This document shows, one piece after another, positions 9,642 to 20,308 of a DNA stretch of 64,000 bases. Where the stretch lies: assembly GCA_023213395.1 (NCBI GenBank), contig CM041465.1, forward strand, positions 37,393,741-37,457,740, in the 5' to 3' direction. The first letter of the stretch is position 1; each line of letters starts with the position of its first letter. Origin of the DNA: Cycas panzhihuaensis (lineage: Eukaryota > Cycadophyta). The notes beneath the pieces are model-generated. The model was not told where the DNA came from and did not search any database. It saw only the letters and a list, made by a program, of their open reading frames with translations. The position numbers were made by a program, and so were the translations under genes.

Positions 9642-12600
9642 AGACAAACTGCTTTGTGCATATCGGACATCCAAGGTTGATGAAACTTGGATTATTGATT
9701 CTGGAGCTTCACAACACATGACTGGAAGTGAAGAGCTCCTCACCAACATCAAGGAAGGGAAAGGTCAATCAGTGACCTTTGGGAATAATCAATCTGTCAA
9801 AATCTCAGGAGTAGGCACAATAACTCCATTTTCTTCTTCATCAAATCCTTCCTCCTCATTTCCCGATGGCAATGCCTATTTAATACCTTCAATGGACAAA
9901 AATTTACTATCTGTTAGCAAGTTGGACAAGCAACAGATGAGTTTATTGTTCCAAACGAGAAATGTATAATCAGTGACAAAGAAGACCAAGTAGTAGCCGT
10001 TGGCTATGAGGATCAAGGCCTCTACAAGTTGGATGCAAATAATATAACACTTGATTCTGCTTACTCTGGTTCCATTGTCACTCCTTACTTGTCCAAGATG
10101 CAACTTTGGCATCAACGTCTAGGCCTTTGAGCTTTAGACAATTTGAGGCAGATGATCAACAAGAACATGGTACATGGGCTTCCAAAGATCTATGGAACAA
10201 AGTGTCTTTGTGAAGCATGCATTATGGGAACTCAACATCGCTTGCCTTTCCCTAAAGGCAAAGCGTGGCGTGCATCACATCCTCTGCAGCTAGTACATTC
10301 GGATTTGTGTGGACCTATGTCCACATCATCTTTTGGATGAACTTTGTATTACATCTCCTTCATTGATGACTTTTCTCACAAAGTTTGGGTCTATTTCATC
10401 AAACACAAATCTGAAGCATTTTCCAAGTTCAAAGAATTCAAGCTTGAAGTGGAAAATGAGTCTGGCCATTCAATCAAAACATTCAGGACAGACAATGGAG
10501 GTGAATTTACATCAAATGAATTCACCCAATACTGCAAGGATAACGGCATTCAGAGACAACTGACGATACCTCACTCCTCAACAAAACGGAGTCTCCGAAC
10601 GAATGAACAGAACTTTGGTCAATAAAGCCAAAGCTATGATGCATGCACAAGGACTCACTCGAGCTTACTGGGCAGAAGCATTTCACCATTACCTATGTGG
10701 CTAATCGCAGTCCTACTACTAGCCACCAACATGACACCCGAGGAGGCATGGTGCGGCAAAAAGCCTCTTGTCGACCATTTGAGGACTTTTGGGTGCCTTT
10801 GCTTATATGCACATTCCCGATCAGGAAGAAATTAGACAAGCATAGTTCGAATGCATCTTTGTAGGTTATGCCATTCATAGCAAAGCCTACAAGTTGTATG
10901 ATCCTATAGGGAAGAAAATGCATCTCTCAAGAGATGTCATCTTTACTGAAGAAGATCACAAGGAGGTGCAAACAACATTCATGCAACCTCCCGTTGACAA
11001 AGGCAAGAAGATTGTTGAGGCCTTCCTTCCCTCTCAATCCTCTACACCATGTTCATCATCTGCACCAGCTGGACCATCTACTTCAACTGAATTTGCTCCA
11101 CTTGATCCAAGCACATCTTTTGTTGACCAACCACTTACACTAGAAGATCTTGAGGTTCAAGGAACTTCAATTCAAAAGTTACCTAAATGGTACACACAAA
11201 CAGTTCAGGATGGTCACATCATTGAAGGAAAACATCCATCTAAATATCGACAGCAAACCAATTATGCACTTATGGCTGAAGTGCTTTGTGTTGATGAGCC
11301 TTCCACTTTTGAGGAGGCTTATAAAAATGAAAATTGGAAGCCTGCCATGGATGAAGAAATCCATTCTATTGAAAAGAATGGAACTTGGAATTTGGTTGAA
11401 TTGCCTAAACACAAAGCAGTAATCGATTGCAAATGGGTCTACAAGACCAAATTCCATTCTGATGGTTCACTTAAAAGGTAGAAGGCTCGCCTTGTAGCAA
11501 AAGGATTTAAACAAAAAAAAGACATAGACTATGAAGAAACTTTTGCACCAGTGGCGAATATGAACACTATCAGACTCATTTTTGGCCTTAGCTGCTCAAT
11601 GCAAATGGCCTGTTTATCAGATGGACGTGAAGAGCGCCTTTCTTAATGGCGATCTTCAGGAGGAGGTATATTTGGAGCAACCTCCCGGTTACAAAGTACA
11701 AGGCAAGGAGCATCTTGTATATCGCCTAATAAAGGCGTTATATGGCTTGAAGCAAGCTCTAAGGGCATGGTACTCGAAGATCGATGACTACTTCTTGAGA
11801 CATGGGTTTCATCGATCTACTTCAGATCCTAATATGTATATAAAAAATGAAACGAACCATGTAACTTTTGTTGCCTTGTATGTAGATGACTTAGTGATCA
11901 CTAATAGTGACACTAAGATGATTCATATTCTCCAAGATGACTTAAAGAGAAGATTCGAGATGACAGATCTTGGACTTCTCCATTATTTTTTAGGCTTTGA
12001 GATATGGCAACCAAAGCTATATCTTCATCTCCCAAGCGAAATATTCTTGGGACATTTTGCGTGATTCGGGATGCCTGCGCAAATCAGCACCTACACCTAT
12101 GGAGAATGGATCTAAGCTTACTCTCAATGAGGAAGCTGCACCAGCAGATTCCACACTTCTGCGGCAGTGATTGGGAGTCTCATTTATCTCACCAACACTC
12201 GTAGAATATTTCATTTCTTTGTTGGGATTTGCTCACGTTACATGTCTCAACCCAATCGGATACCTTTGGAATGCGACCAAATGCATACTAAGTACATCAA
12301 AGGCACATTGCAGCATGGCCTTGAGTATGAACATAATGAGAACTTCACTCTTGAAGGGTTCTCAGATTCTGATTGGGCAGGTTGCCAAGATAGTAGAAGA
12401 TCAACCTCGGGATACTGTTTTTCCCTTGGTTCAGTTGATTGTTTCGTGGAGTTGCAAGAAGCAACCCAATGTTACCTTGTCCTCCACCGGCAGTACAAAA
12501 GTCGCAATCAGTAGCCTTGTGAGGCTATCGCTCTGACGGATTCTTAGGGAACTTGGACTTGAGCAGGTCACCCCACCGGGATACATTGCGACAATCAAAG

Positions 12601-12803
12601 TGTGCTCAAGTTAGCTAAGAATCCGGTGTTTCATGCGCGGACAAAACACATCGAGGTTCACCATCACTTCATCGAGAGCATGTGCGTAATGGTGAGATCA
12701 ACCTCCGATCTGAGACCTCTGAGGAGCAGACAGACATCTTTACCAAGCCTCTTGGTAGAGAGAAGTTTGTAAAATTCAGAGATGGTCTTGGTGTCCAGGC
12801 TTA
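9642..12803 (+). pseudogene. Copia C Pol: protease, integrase, RT, RNase H (broken)
   Basis: Protease with intact WIIDSGASQHMTG near 9690-9725; GAG_pre-integrase segment 10143-10330; integrase core with ISFIDDF (about 10350) and RTDNGGEF (about 10485), then NGVSERMNRT reached only by a frameshift (about 10580); RT from about 11330 with [16 protein letters not shown] and the catalytic ALYVDDLVIT (about 11870-11900) intact; RNase H with SDWAGCQDSRRSTSGYCF near 12365-12420 and ARTKHIEVHHHF near 12636. Stops at about 9968, 10128, 10339, 11479 and several frameshifts make it non-functional. Its catalytic motifs are better preserved than its frame. Confidence 0.88.
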
Positions 12804-12826
12804 ACATTGTAAATAGTAAAGGGGGG

Positions 12827-13426
12827 TGTTAAACCTTATGTTTACATGTTAAGATTATGTACTTTAATTTTTATGTAATATGTGTACTTTTGTACTTTAG
12901 GGGTGACTTATCACTTAAGTAATAAAGTGCACACTCACATTCTTTCTAGTGACACAACGTTGTCACTAAAGGGTCAAATGGACCCTCATGCATTTTTGCT
13001 CACATGAGAGCCCAAAGGACACATGTCCTACATGCAAGGCATGTATCTTGGATGTTTGACACTTGTCAAACATCCAAGGCCTTAGGTCTCTCATTTCACT
13101 CTATATAATGAGACCTCTCCTCATTGTCTCATAAGAGAGTTGGAGCTATATTGTTATGTTGTCAGTTTGCTAATCAAACTGTTCATTCTTTGGAGGTTGG
13201 ACCAATTCCAACTCCACATATTGGGTATCATTTTCTCTTGCTCCTTCATTCATGTTTTGTCTCTTTGCTTTCTCTTTACCTTGAGATTATTATACTAGTT
13301 TGTATTTGTGCAACTAGAACTAGAGTGATCCTAGTTTCTAGATCTTGGGACTGTTGAGGCCATCTAACAAATTTTCCTCTCCATTAGATCCTAAGGGTTG
13401 TAGGCTAAATGCTATCATCTTCAACA
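12827..13426 (+). repeat. 3' LTR of copia C with upstream polypurine tract
   Basis: TAGTAAAGGGGGG (12814-12826) is the polypurine tract that primes plus-strand synthesis. The LTR starts TGTTAAACC at 12827. It ends either at CTAACA (13369) or at CTTCAACA (13426). Confidence 0.75.
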
Positions 13427-13749
13427 CTTACCCCTTGACTAGACTTAGGTTCTCTTATTCAACTAAGAATTTTAGCAACTGAATCAATGTTGACTGAAGC
13501 TTGGCACACCAGTTGTCCCAAGATCTTCTCTTTACACTTCGAACACATGCCCTCTTCACTTTGATATTGTCCTTGACATGTCTTCAGGCCTTGCTCACCT
13601 TACGGACTTCTTGTTGAATATTAGTACTCATATACACATATATGTTATAAAGGAAACACTTCACTCAAGCATATCCATATACATTATACACCATTTTTTC
13701 TTGTAACTCATAATTTCATTAAACAATAGCAAAGCACGATGCTTTGCCG
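13427..13749. other. Spacer between C and D, no gene seen
   Basis: Non-coding. Joined to 19002 onward (the site before D arrived), the sequence reads through a CACGATGCTTTGCCGTAGGG region and looks like an older LTR or intergenic repeat, with a TATTTATAC stretch near 19110. Its ends could not be fixed. Confidence 0.4.
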
Positions 13750-13963
13750 TGTTGACAATCTCAATAGAGATGAACCAAAAACTTGTAGTCCATGAAGATC
13801 TAGTCTCATTTAAGTATACATCATACAAGATGACCATTACAAATTGAATTGTAATCGATCCACCTATGATTGCTAAGTGTCAACATCTTAGACTTAAGTT
13901 ACATTTGAGGGTGTTTCAACATTACCCCTTTTTTGCACCTAGATAAAACATTACATTCTAACA
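13750..13963 (-). repeat. 3' LTR of copia D
   Basis: 214 bp, TGTTGACAATC to CATTCTAACA on the plus strand, matching 18788-19001 over its length. Confidence 0.93.
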
Positions 13964-13970
13964 CCCTCTC

Positions 13971-14525
13971 TTAATGTTTTATCTCTAGTAAACCTAATTT
14001 GTTTCTCAGATATTGAAGTCTCTCTTTTCCAAGAGATTTTGTCAGTAGATCTGCAACTTGTTCTGTAGATAGACAGTATTCCAAATCAATCTCTCCGTTG
14101 TGGACTTTTTCCCTTATGAAGTGATGATGAACTTCTATGTGTTTGGTTCTTGCATGAAGGACTGGATTTTTGGTCAACTTGATGGCACTCTGATTGTCAC
14201 ACTTCAGAAGAGTTGCTTGATTCTATCGTTGTTCTAGATCGGTTAGGAGTTGCCTCAACCAGATGGCTTTGCACGTTGCTGTCACAACTACTTTGTATTC
14301 TGCCTTAGTGGATGAGAATGCAACAGTAGCTTGGTTTTTGTTGCACCATGAAATTACTAAAGATCCTAGAAAAAAACAGTATCCACTAGTTGATTTCCTT
14401 TGTTCTTTGTCTCCTGCCTAAGCAGAGTCACAAAAAACTGACAGATTAGTTGATCCTCCTTTGGGATACACCAATTTCAGGTCTGTCGTTCCCTTTAGGT
14501 ACCTTAGAATTCTCCTTGCGGCCTT
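13971..14525 (-). pseudogene. Copia D RNase H region
   Basis: The minus strand shows the copia RNase H tail: the block HARTKHIEVHHHFIRE (near 14110-14160), then EQVADLLTKSLGKERL (about 14010-14060) and a stop near 13971. The middle part, with STSGYCF-like text at about 14370-14395, continues the long RT frame after stops at 14418 and 14527. It would remove RNA from the RNA-DNA hybrid. Confidence 0.8.
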
Positions 14526-15839
14526 CTAGTGTCTCACTTTAGGATTCTGCATATATCTGGATACTAATCCCACCGAATGAGATATGTCAAGCCTGGTGGT
14601 TGTTAGATAAATCAGACTTCTAATCATTTGTCTATATAAGGTGATGTCTGCTGCCTGCTCTATATCATCTGCTACTAGATCACAATTTGTTTCCATGGGT
14701 GTGGCACAAGGATTGCAATTTTTCATATGGAATTTGGTTAATAGATCTTTGATGTATGTGCTCTGAGACAGAGCTACATAACCTTGTTGATCTATTTCTA
14801 ATCCCAGGTAATAGCTTAAGAGGCCCAAATCTGTAATTTCAAATTCTTGCTTGAGTTGTTCTTTTATGTCTGCAATGGATTCTTCATCATTGCTAGTGAG
14901 AACCATGTGATCGACATAAACAACAATTATTGTGATTTTGCCATCCTTTTTCCTTATGTATAAGCTAGGGTCTAAATCACATTGTTTAAAGAAATTCTGA
15001 CACAGATATTGATCTAATTTTGCATACCAAGCCCAAGGGGCTTGCTTTAATCCATATAGCGCCTTTTTTAATTTGCATACCAGATGCTCTTGTCCTTCTT
15101 TGATGTATCCTTTGGGTTGTCTCATGTAAACTTCCTCTTCCAATTCTCCATTCAAAAAGGCACTTTTTACATCTAACTGAAAGATTTTCCAATCTTGTAC
15201 AGCAGCTAGTGCAATCACTGTCCTTACAGTGTTTAACTTGGCCACAGGGGAAAAGGTTTCTTCAAAGTCTACTCTGGCTGTTTGAGTGTATCCTTTCACA
15301 ACAAGCCGTGCTTTGTGGTTCTCTATTTCTCCATTGGTTCCCTCCTTAATTTTGTAGACCCATTTGCAGCTGACACCAGATTTGTTGGCAAGTAATTCTA
15401 CCAGTTCCCATGTTTGATTTTTCCTAATTGAGTCCATTTCATTATCCATGGCTATCTTCCACTCATGTTGATCTTTGGCCTCTTGAAAGGTCTGTGGTTC
15501 GACTTTGCTTAGTAGGGCCCTTGGCTTTTGACTTCGTGTTCTGTGTTCAAGCACATTGCCTTTTCCTTCTTCAATTGTTTTGATGAACCATCTGGGTAAC
15601 TTCTTCTGTTTTTGTGTGTCTTCTTCAATGTCTGTTTCCTCTGTCGATTGTTCTATGACTGATTCTTCTCCTTCTGTTATTTCATTTTGAATTGACGAAG
15701 AGGAAGGAGATAATTCTGCAAAGGGTATTTCCTCTGAGGTGATTTCAGACACAACTTCTTGTTCCGCCTCTTTTTCATTTCCTTCAATTATTCTAACTTG
15801 TGCAGTGTCATTTGAGCCATCTTCTTCATTGAAAACCAC
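14526..15839 (-). CDS. Copia D reverse transcriptase segment, 437-residue open frame
   Basis: A long uninterrupted stretch covering the acidic linker after integrase and most of RT. Landmarks in order: WFIKTIEEG, the NHKARLVVKGYTQ block, FSPVAKLNTVRTVIALAA, the [20 protein letters not shown] block and KKALYGLKQAPWAWY, then catalytic VVYVDHMVLTSND and LGLLSYYLGLEI. The catalytic YVDD is changed to YVDH, which should abolish polymerase activity. It is only part of a polyprotein; its start is arbitrary and it is followed by a stop at its 3' end. Confidence 0.85.
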   Translation of the reverse strand: MVFNEEDGSNDTAQVRIIEGNEKEAEQEVVSEITSEEIPFAELSPSSSSIQNEITEGEESVIEQSTEETDIEEDTQKQKKLPRWFIKTIEEGKGNVLEHRTRSQKPRALLSKVEPQTFQEAKDQHEWKIAMDNEMDSIRKNQTWELVELLANKSGVSCKWVYKIKEGTNGEIENHKARLVVKGYTQTARVDFEETFSPVAKLNTVRTVIALAAVQDWKIFQLDVKSAFLNGELEEEVYMRQPKGYIKEGQEHLVCKLKKALYGLKQAPWAWYAKLDQYLCQNFFKQCDLDPSLYIRKKDGKITIIVVYVDHMVLTSNDEESIADIKEQLKQEFEITDLGLLSYYLGLEIDQQGYVALSQSTYIKDLLTKFHMKNCNPCATPMETNCDLVADDIEQAADITLYRQMIRSLIYLTTTRLDISHSVGLVSRYMQNPKVRH

Positions 15840-15859
15840 ATCTCTACTTACATAGATTT

Positions 15860-17110
15860 TATTAGACTTAGGATCTATGTATTTGTAGGCTTTGGAGTTT
15901 TTGCTATAACCTATGATAATACATTCTATGCTTTTTGCATCAATTTTAGACCTCCTTTTATCAGGTACGTGAACAACATCTTGGCTACCAAATACTTTAA
16001 GTGAGCTAAGGTTTCCTACTTGTCTAGGCTTCTTCTGGAGTGATGTTCTTCAGAGCTTTTGTTGGATTTCGATTTATTAGATAGCAAGCGATACTTATTG
16101 CCTTGGCCCAATACGATTTTGGCACTTTCTTTTCGTACACCATACTTCTAGCCATCTCCATTAGAGTCCTGTTTTTCCTTTCTACAACTCCATTAGATTG
16201 TGGTGTATATGGAGTTGTGACCTATCTGCGAATTCCTTGCAACTTATAATAGTTCAAGAACTCCTTTGATATGTATTCACCTCCTCCATCTGATCTGATG
16301 CATTTACTTTTTATTCCTGATTCCAGCTCTGCTTCTGCTTTAAATTTTTTGAATATTTCGAAAACTTCTGACTTGTTATGAAGAAATTAAACCCACATTC
16401 TTTGAGTAAAATCATCAATGAAGGTTAGAAAATACTTGCAGCCATTGATTGAGAGTGGTGTGATGGGACCGCAAAGATCTGTATGAATTAATTCTAATTT
16501 TGATTGTGCTCTCCAAATGCTTTCTTTAAATGAATGTCGGTGTTGTATGCCAAATTGGCAGCATTTGCAAACAAAGTTGCCAGAAGAAATATGAGGCAGC
16601 CCATTTACTATTCCTGATTTTTCCATTGATTTTAGTGTTTCAATTGGAAAATGTCCATACTTCAAATGCCAAATCTTATTACTAGTTTTAACAACAGTAC
16701 AAGTTTTTCCTTCTACATTGGGAAGCACATGATCTGACAGAAGTTTGTACAGATCATTACATCTTATGCCTTTTGCAATGATTTCTCCATTGTTCTTCAT
16801 GTCCAGAATATGACAATAACCTTCTTCATCAAAAATTGTTCTTAGCCCCTTTTTGTTAAGTTGTGAGATAGAAAGAAGGTTCATTTTTAGGCCAGGGACT
16901 AATAGAACATTCCCAATTTTCTTTACGCTTTCTTGCAAATTGATGACAATGGTTCCTACCCCCTTTATGTCAAGTGGGTATTTATCTCCTAGTTCAACTG
17001 ATTTGTCGAAGTCGCATGGCTTTAGGGTCTTAAACCAATCTTCATGATTGGTCATATGTCACGAAGCTCCTGAATCAACATACCATATGTCGCCATCTTT
17101 TAGACTTGTG
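15860..17110 (-). pseudogene. Copia D protease and integrase
   Basis: Protease text VDSGAS, then a stop, then HMTN near 17040-17090; GAG_pre-integrase HLKYGHFPIETLKSM (about 16640-16690) with the CxxC pair of the integrase zinc-binding HHCC module around 16560-16600; the first core aspartate in LTFIDDFTQRMWV (about 16387-16425). Then a frame break, the SDGGGEYISKEF block near 16265-16300, and YTPQSNGVVERKNRT near 16170-16220. Integrase inserts the cDNA. At least two stops and one frameshift are visible. Confidence 0.82.
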
Positions 17111-17139
17111 GCCAGAGCGACGATGAATGTAGCCTCTTC

Positions 17140-18060
17140 TTCCTCTTCCTCTATTTTTTCTTTGCTATATCCTCCAATAGCTCGTTTCCCTCTCTAAATA
17201 TCGATCCTTCTTTGTGGGCATTGATATGGCCAATGCCCAGACTGCCCGCAGTGGTAGCAAATATCAAAAATTCTACAATTACTAGAGATGTGCCTAGTTT
17301 TTCCACAGTTGAAACATACTCTAGTATCTCTGCTTCGTCCACGTCCTCTGGATTCTTGCCAGCGTCCACGTCCTCTGAAGTCTGGAGTCGGACCTTGTCC
17401 ATGAGCCTAGTTTCTTCTAGGTGGGCCTAGATTCAATCTAGACGCAAATGCGTCCTCCAACTCTGAAGAATCCTCATAGCGCTTGTTTCTCTGTTCCTGT
17501 CTTAATAGCAACCCCGTCAATTCATCAAGAGTCATTTTATCAATCTGGTTACTATTTGTAATGGTGTTAATGGTTATGTCAAAGGATTTTGGTAACTTGG
17601 TTGCCACCAGTTCCACCAGCTCTTGTTCTGAAATCATACCTCCTGCACTCAATAGATTATTTCGAATTGAAATAACTTTATGTATGAATTCTGTTACAAT
17701 CTCACTTTCCTTCATGTGTAGTTTCTATAATTCTTCCTTGAGTGCAATTATCCTAGCTTTGTTCTTCTGCCCATACAAATTCTCAAGACATTTCCAAATA
17801 TCTGATGAAGAGTTTAATTTCTCTATATACACCAGAAGTGCATCTGAAACTGTCATCTTTAAAGTGAGCATTCCTATATTATCTCTCTCCTCCCAACTTG
17901 CCAGCTTTGGATCTGTGGCATTTGGACAAATTTCAGACCCATTTGCAATATTCCAAGCATTTTTAACTCTCAAAGTAGTTTCCACTTTAATTTTCCGTAT
18001 ATGGTAATTGGAATCAGTTAGTTTTTCTTGATCAGGCAAGGTTATGAATGCAGAAGCCAT
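17140..18060 (-). pseudogene. Copia D Gag with two zinc knuckles
   Basis: The start is the methionine of MASAFITLPDQEKLTD (ATG at 18058-18060). The UBN2-type domain runs to about 17410, with ENLYGQKNKARIIALKEEL, a stop near 17724, then MKESEIVTEFIHKV and a DELTGLLLRQEQRNKRYE block. The C-terminal part contains two CCHC knuckles, CFNCGKTRHISSNC and CYHCGQSGHWPYQC (about 17215-17310), after a glycine-arginine stretch. The double knuckle is shared with G. Confidence 0.83.
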
Positions 18061-18775
18061 TAGATCTGAGAGAATAAAAAATGACAGAGTTGGACCATAC
18101 AATTGTACGGATTTCTGTACAAAACTAGGACGGTATGGAATAGGGCAAAGTGTACCTCAAAAGAAAGAGCATGAAGAGGGGAGTCCAGATCTGATATTAG
18201 ATTTTGAAAACAAGTTTCACATTGCGAGAAAACTAGCCCGAAAGGGAAAAAGGCGCGGCTAGGGTTTAGCACGATTTGATTCGTATCTCCAAAAAAACTC
18301 CACGAAATCTCTTAAAATTGGTTACAATGTGTTCACAGCATTGATACGAAGAGATTATGACAGATTTAATTCGGAAATCAGAGAAAAAATAAGAGAAATT
18401 TATGATGGTACCTCCAAACCCGCGCGGACTGGTAAAGTGGCCAAAACTGCCTTCAAACGTGCTTGGATGGCTTCGACATTGAACTGAAAAGTGACGGGGG
18501 GGTCAAGATCTACTTACTGGTGAAATTTCATCTCAATCTGAGACACTTGATTTTCTTGTCTGTACAGTTGTACGGTTCCGTACACAAATCGTACACCGTC
18601 TTTAATTGCCTCCTGGTCTGACCTTCTAACAATCTTGACTCTTAATCTGCCCTTTGTTGGCTTCTGCGTCTGTCTTACTCTGGTACTGTCTTTATCAGAC
18701 ACTAAAAGCGATCTTGTCTTACTGCAATCGTCTTTATCAGACACTAAACCCTCTCTCAAACAGGCAGGGTGACTT
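18061..18775 (-). other. Leader of copia D with GTAC-word clusters
   Basis: Non-coding 5' leader between primer site and gag. It contains four GTAC words between 18562 and 18594, all in CGTAC or TGTAC context, and more at about 18103-18121. The frame on the minus strand at 18514-18759 shows a repeat of VSDKD text and is probably fortuitous. Confidence 0.55.
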
Positions 18776-18787
18776 GCTCTGATACCA
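18776..18787 (-). other. Primer-binding site of copia D (tRNA-iMet)
   Basis: Minus strand TGGTATCAGAGC directly after the 5' LTR; a perfect match to the standard plant initiator-Met site. Confidence 0.95.
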
Positions 18788-19001
18788 TGTTGACAATCTC
18801 AATAGAGATGAACCAAAAACTTGTATTCCATGGAGATCTAGTCTCATTTAAGTATGCATCATACAAGATGACCGTTACAAACTGAATTGTAACTGATCCA
18901 CCTTTGACTGCCAAGTGTCAGCATCTTAGACTTAAGTTACATTTGAGGGTGTTTCAAGATTACCCCTTTTTTGCACCTAGATAAAACATTACATTCTAAC
19001 A
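18788..19001 (-). repeat. 5' LTR of copia D
   Basis: 214 bp, partner of 13750-13963. Followed by the TACCG half of the target duplication. Confidence 0.93.
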
Positions 19002-19876
19002 TACCGTAGGGTATGCTTGAGTAGATCAATTCTCACAATAGAGAGCATTACAAATGACTCATTGAATTGGCTTTCACAATGAAACCGAGGTGATAATGTC
19101 CTATTTATACCCTTCTTACAGCCTTTTTGACCCAAAAGGTACGACCATTAGATGTAACTTTTGACCTTGTCATAACAAATCATAATTACAACTTGATAAT
19201 GACACCTTTTACATATTTTTGTATGTTTGTATTATCGTACAAACATTTTTCATTGTAGTTGTTGGAGTGGCGAAGATCCATTCCCTCTTGACTATTCCCA
19301 TTCTCTCTTGGTCATTCCCATTCCCTTGAGACTATTTCCATTTTGTGGTAATCTACTAACTATTCCCTAAGAGCTGGAATGCTAAACTATAATTGTTCTA
19401 GTCATTCTTGCAGTCATTCTAATCGTTTCAATGTAGGATTTCTATTATTTTGTGCTCTCACTTTTGCTATTCCACTTTTCAAGCCATTCTTGATTTCCAA
19501 AATGTTCATGTGCTAGTTTCCATGCATACAAATGATTGCAACTACAAATTGGAATGCTATATAAATGCAAATCACCATTATGTTTTACTTGGTTAAACTT
19601 GCAAGTATGTGAATGCAAGTAGTTAATATGAATTGGTTTTATTGTACTTGCAATTCATTGGATGCCACGGTGTAAATTGTAATGCAGATGTGATGTTAAT
19701 CATGAAATAAGCACATTAATAAAATTAAAGCGAAGACCAATTGGAAACACAAACCACGATATCTATCCAACTATTCCATGTTGGATGCAAAGAACCAAGA
19801 TGTATTGACCATTTAGAAGTCCCAAAACACATTTTGGGACTAGTAGTTAACTAAGCACATGTCACAAATAATCTCT
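19002..19876. other. Intergenic stretch between D and E
   Basis: No supported gene. It continues the pre-insertion sequence from 13749. A short run of imperfect repeats of CTATTCCCATTCTCTCTTG type occupies about 19275-19345. The rest is AT-rich and unremarkable. Confidence 0.5.
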
Positions 19877-20305
19877 TGTAACGTTTCTTTTCACTCACAA
19901 ACCAGAAATACGGCAAAACCGAGCTCAACTCACCAAAATAACAGATCACAGACTGATGATTATGAGCACAAGAGAACAATATACTTGAATGTCTCCAAGT
20001 ATAAATCAATTTCAAGTACTAGATATGATGCCAATTGGTATACAAATATAGATAATAGTCTCGGAAAATATTAATCACCAATCCCTTTGAGGCGGGAATC
20101 CTCCTTAGAATTATAGCCCTAAGGCCGAATCTGCAGTAGCCCTAGAGCTGAAAATGAGAATGACCCCAATGATCCCTATTTATATGCGCTCAAACTAGGA
20201 CTTAAAGAGGTCGGCCAGAACATGAAGAGTTGCGCCCAAAATCACTTCTAGAAGTCGACCACAGTAATCACATAGAGGTCAGCCAACTCTAATGGGGTCG
20301 CTTCA
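19877..20305 (-). repeat. 3' LTR of chromovirus E
   Basis: 429 bp, TGTAACG to CGCTTCA on the plus strand; aligns with 24897-25370 but lacks a segment around position 20075 (the right copy has extra text near 25090) and another before 20160. Confidence 0.9.
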
Positions 20306-20308
20306 TGT

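Larger units (their letters stand above)
6057..13426 (+). mobile_element. Copia element C, full-length but degenerate
   Basis: Plus-strand Ty1/copia element in the order LTR, primer site, long leader with tandem repeats, gag, protease, integrase, RT, RNase H, polypurine tract, LTR. Domain order with integrase before RT defines copia. Gag is one open frame; pol is broken many times. The 3' terminus is either 13369 or 13426, because the last 54 bp also occur just left of the element. Confidence 0.88.
13750..19001 (-). mobile_element. Copia element D, complete with LTRs and target duplication
   Basis: Minus-strand Ty1/copia element of 5252 bp with 214-bp LTRs at 13750-13963 and 18788-19001, primer site at 18776-18787 and polypurine tract (AAGAGAGGG on the minus strand) at about 13964-13972. 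Flanks TGCCG (13745-13749) and TACCG (19002-19006) are a 5-bp target duplication with one mismatch. The LTRs differ at about eleven sites by eye, so the insertion is not recent. Related to G in protein sequence. Confidence 0.93.

Noticed and set aside
17483-18007. 174-codon plus-strand frame
   Set aside because: Antisense to copia D gag.
13612-19245. Older solo LTR interrupted by D (TGTTGAATATT to GTACAAACA)
   Set aside because: Ends look LTR-like but the flanks CTTCT and TTTTT do not match and no second copy is in the window.
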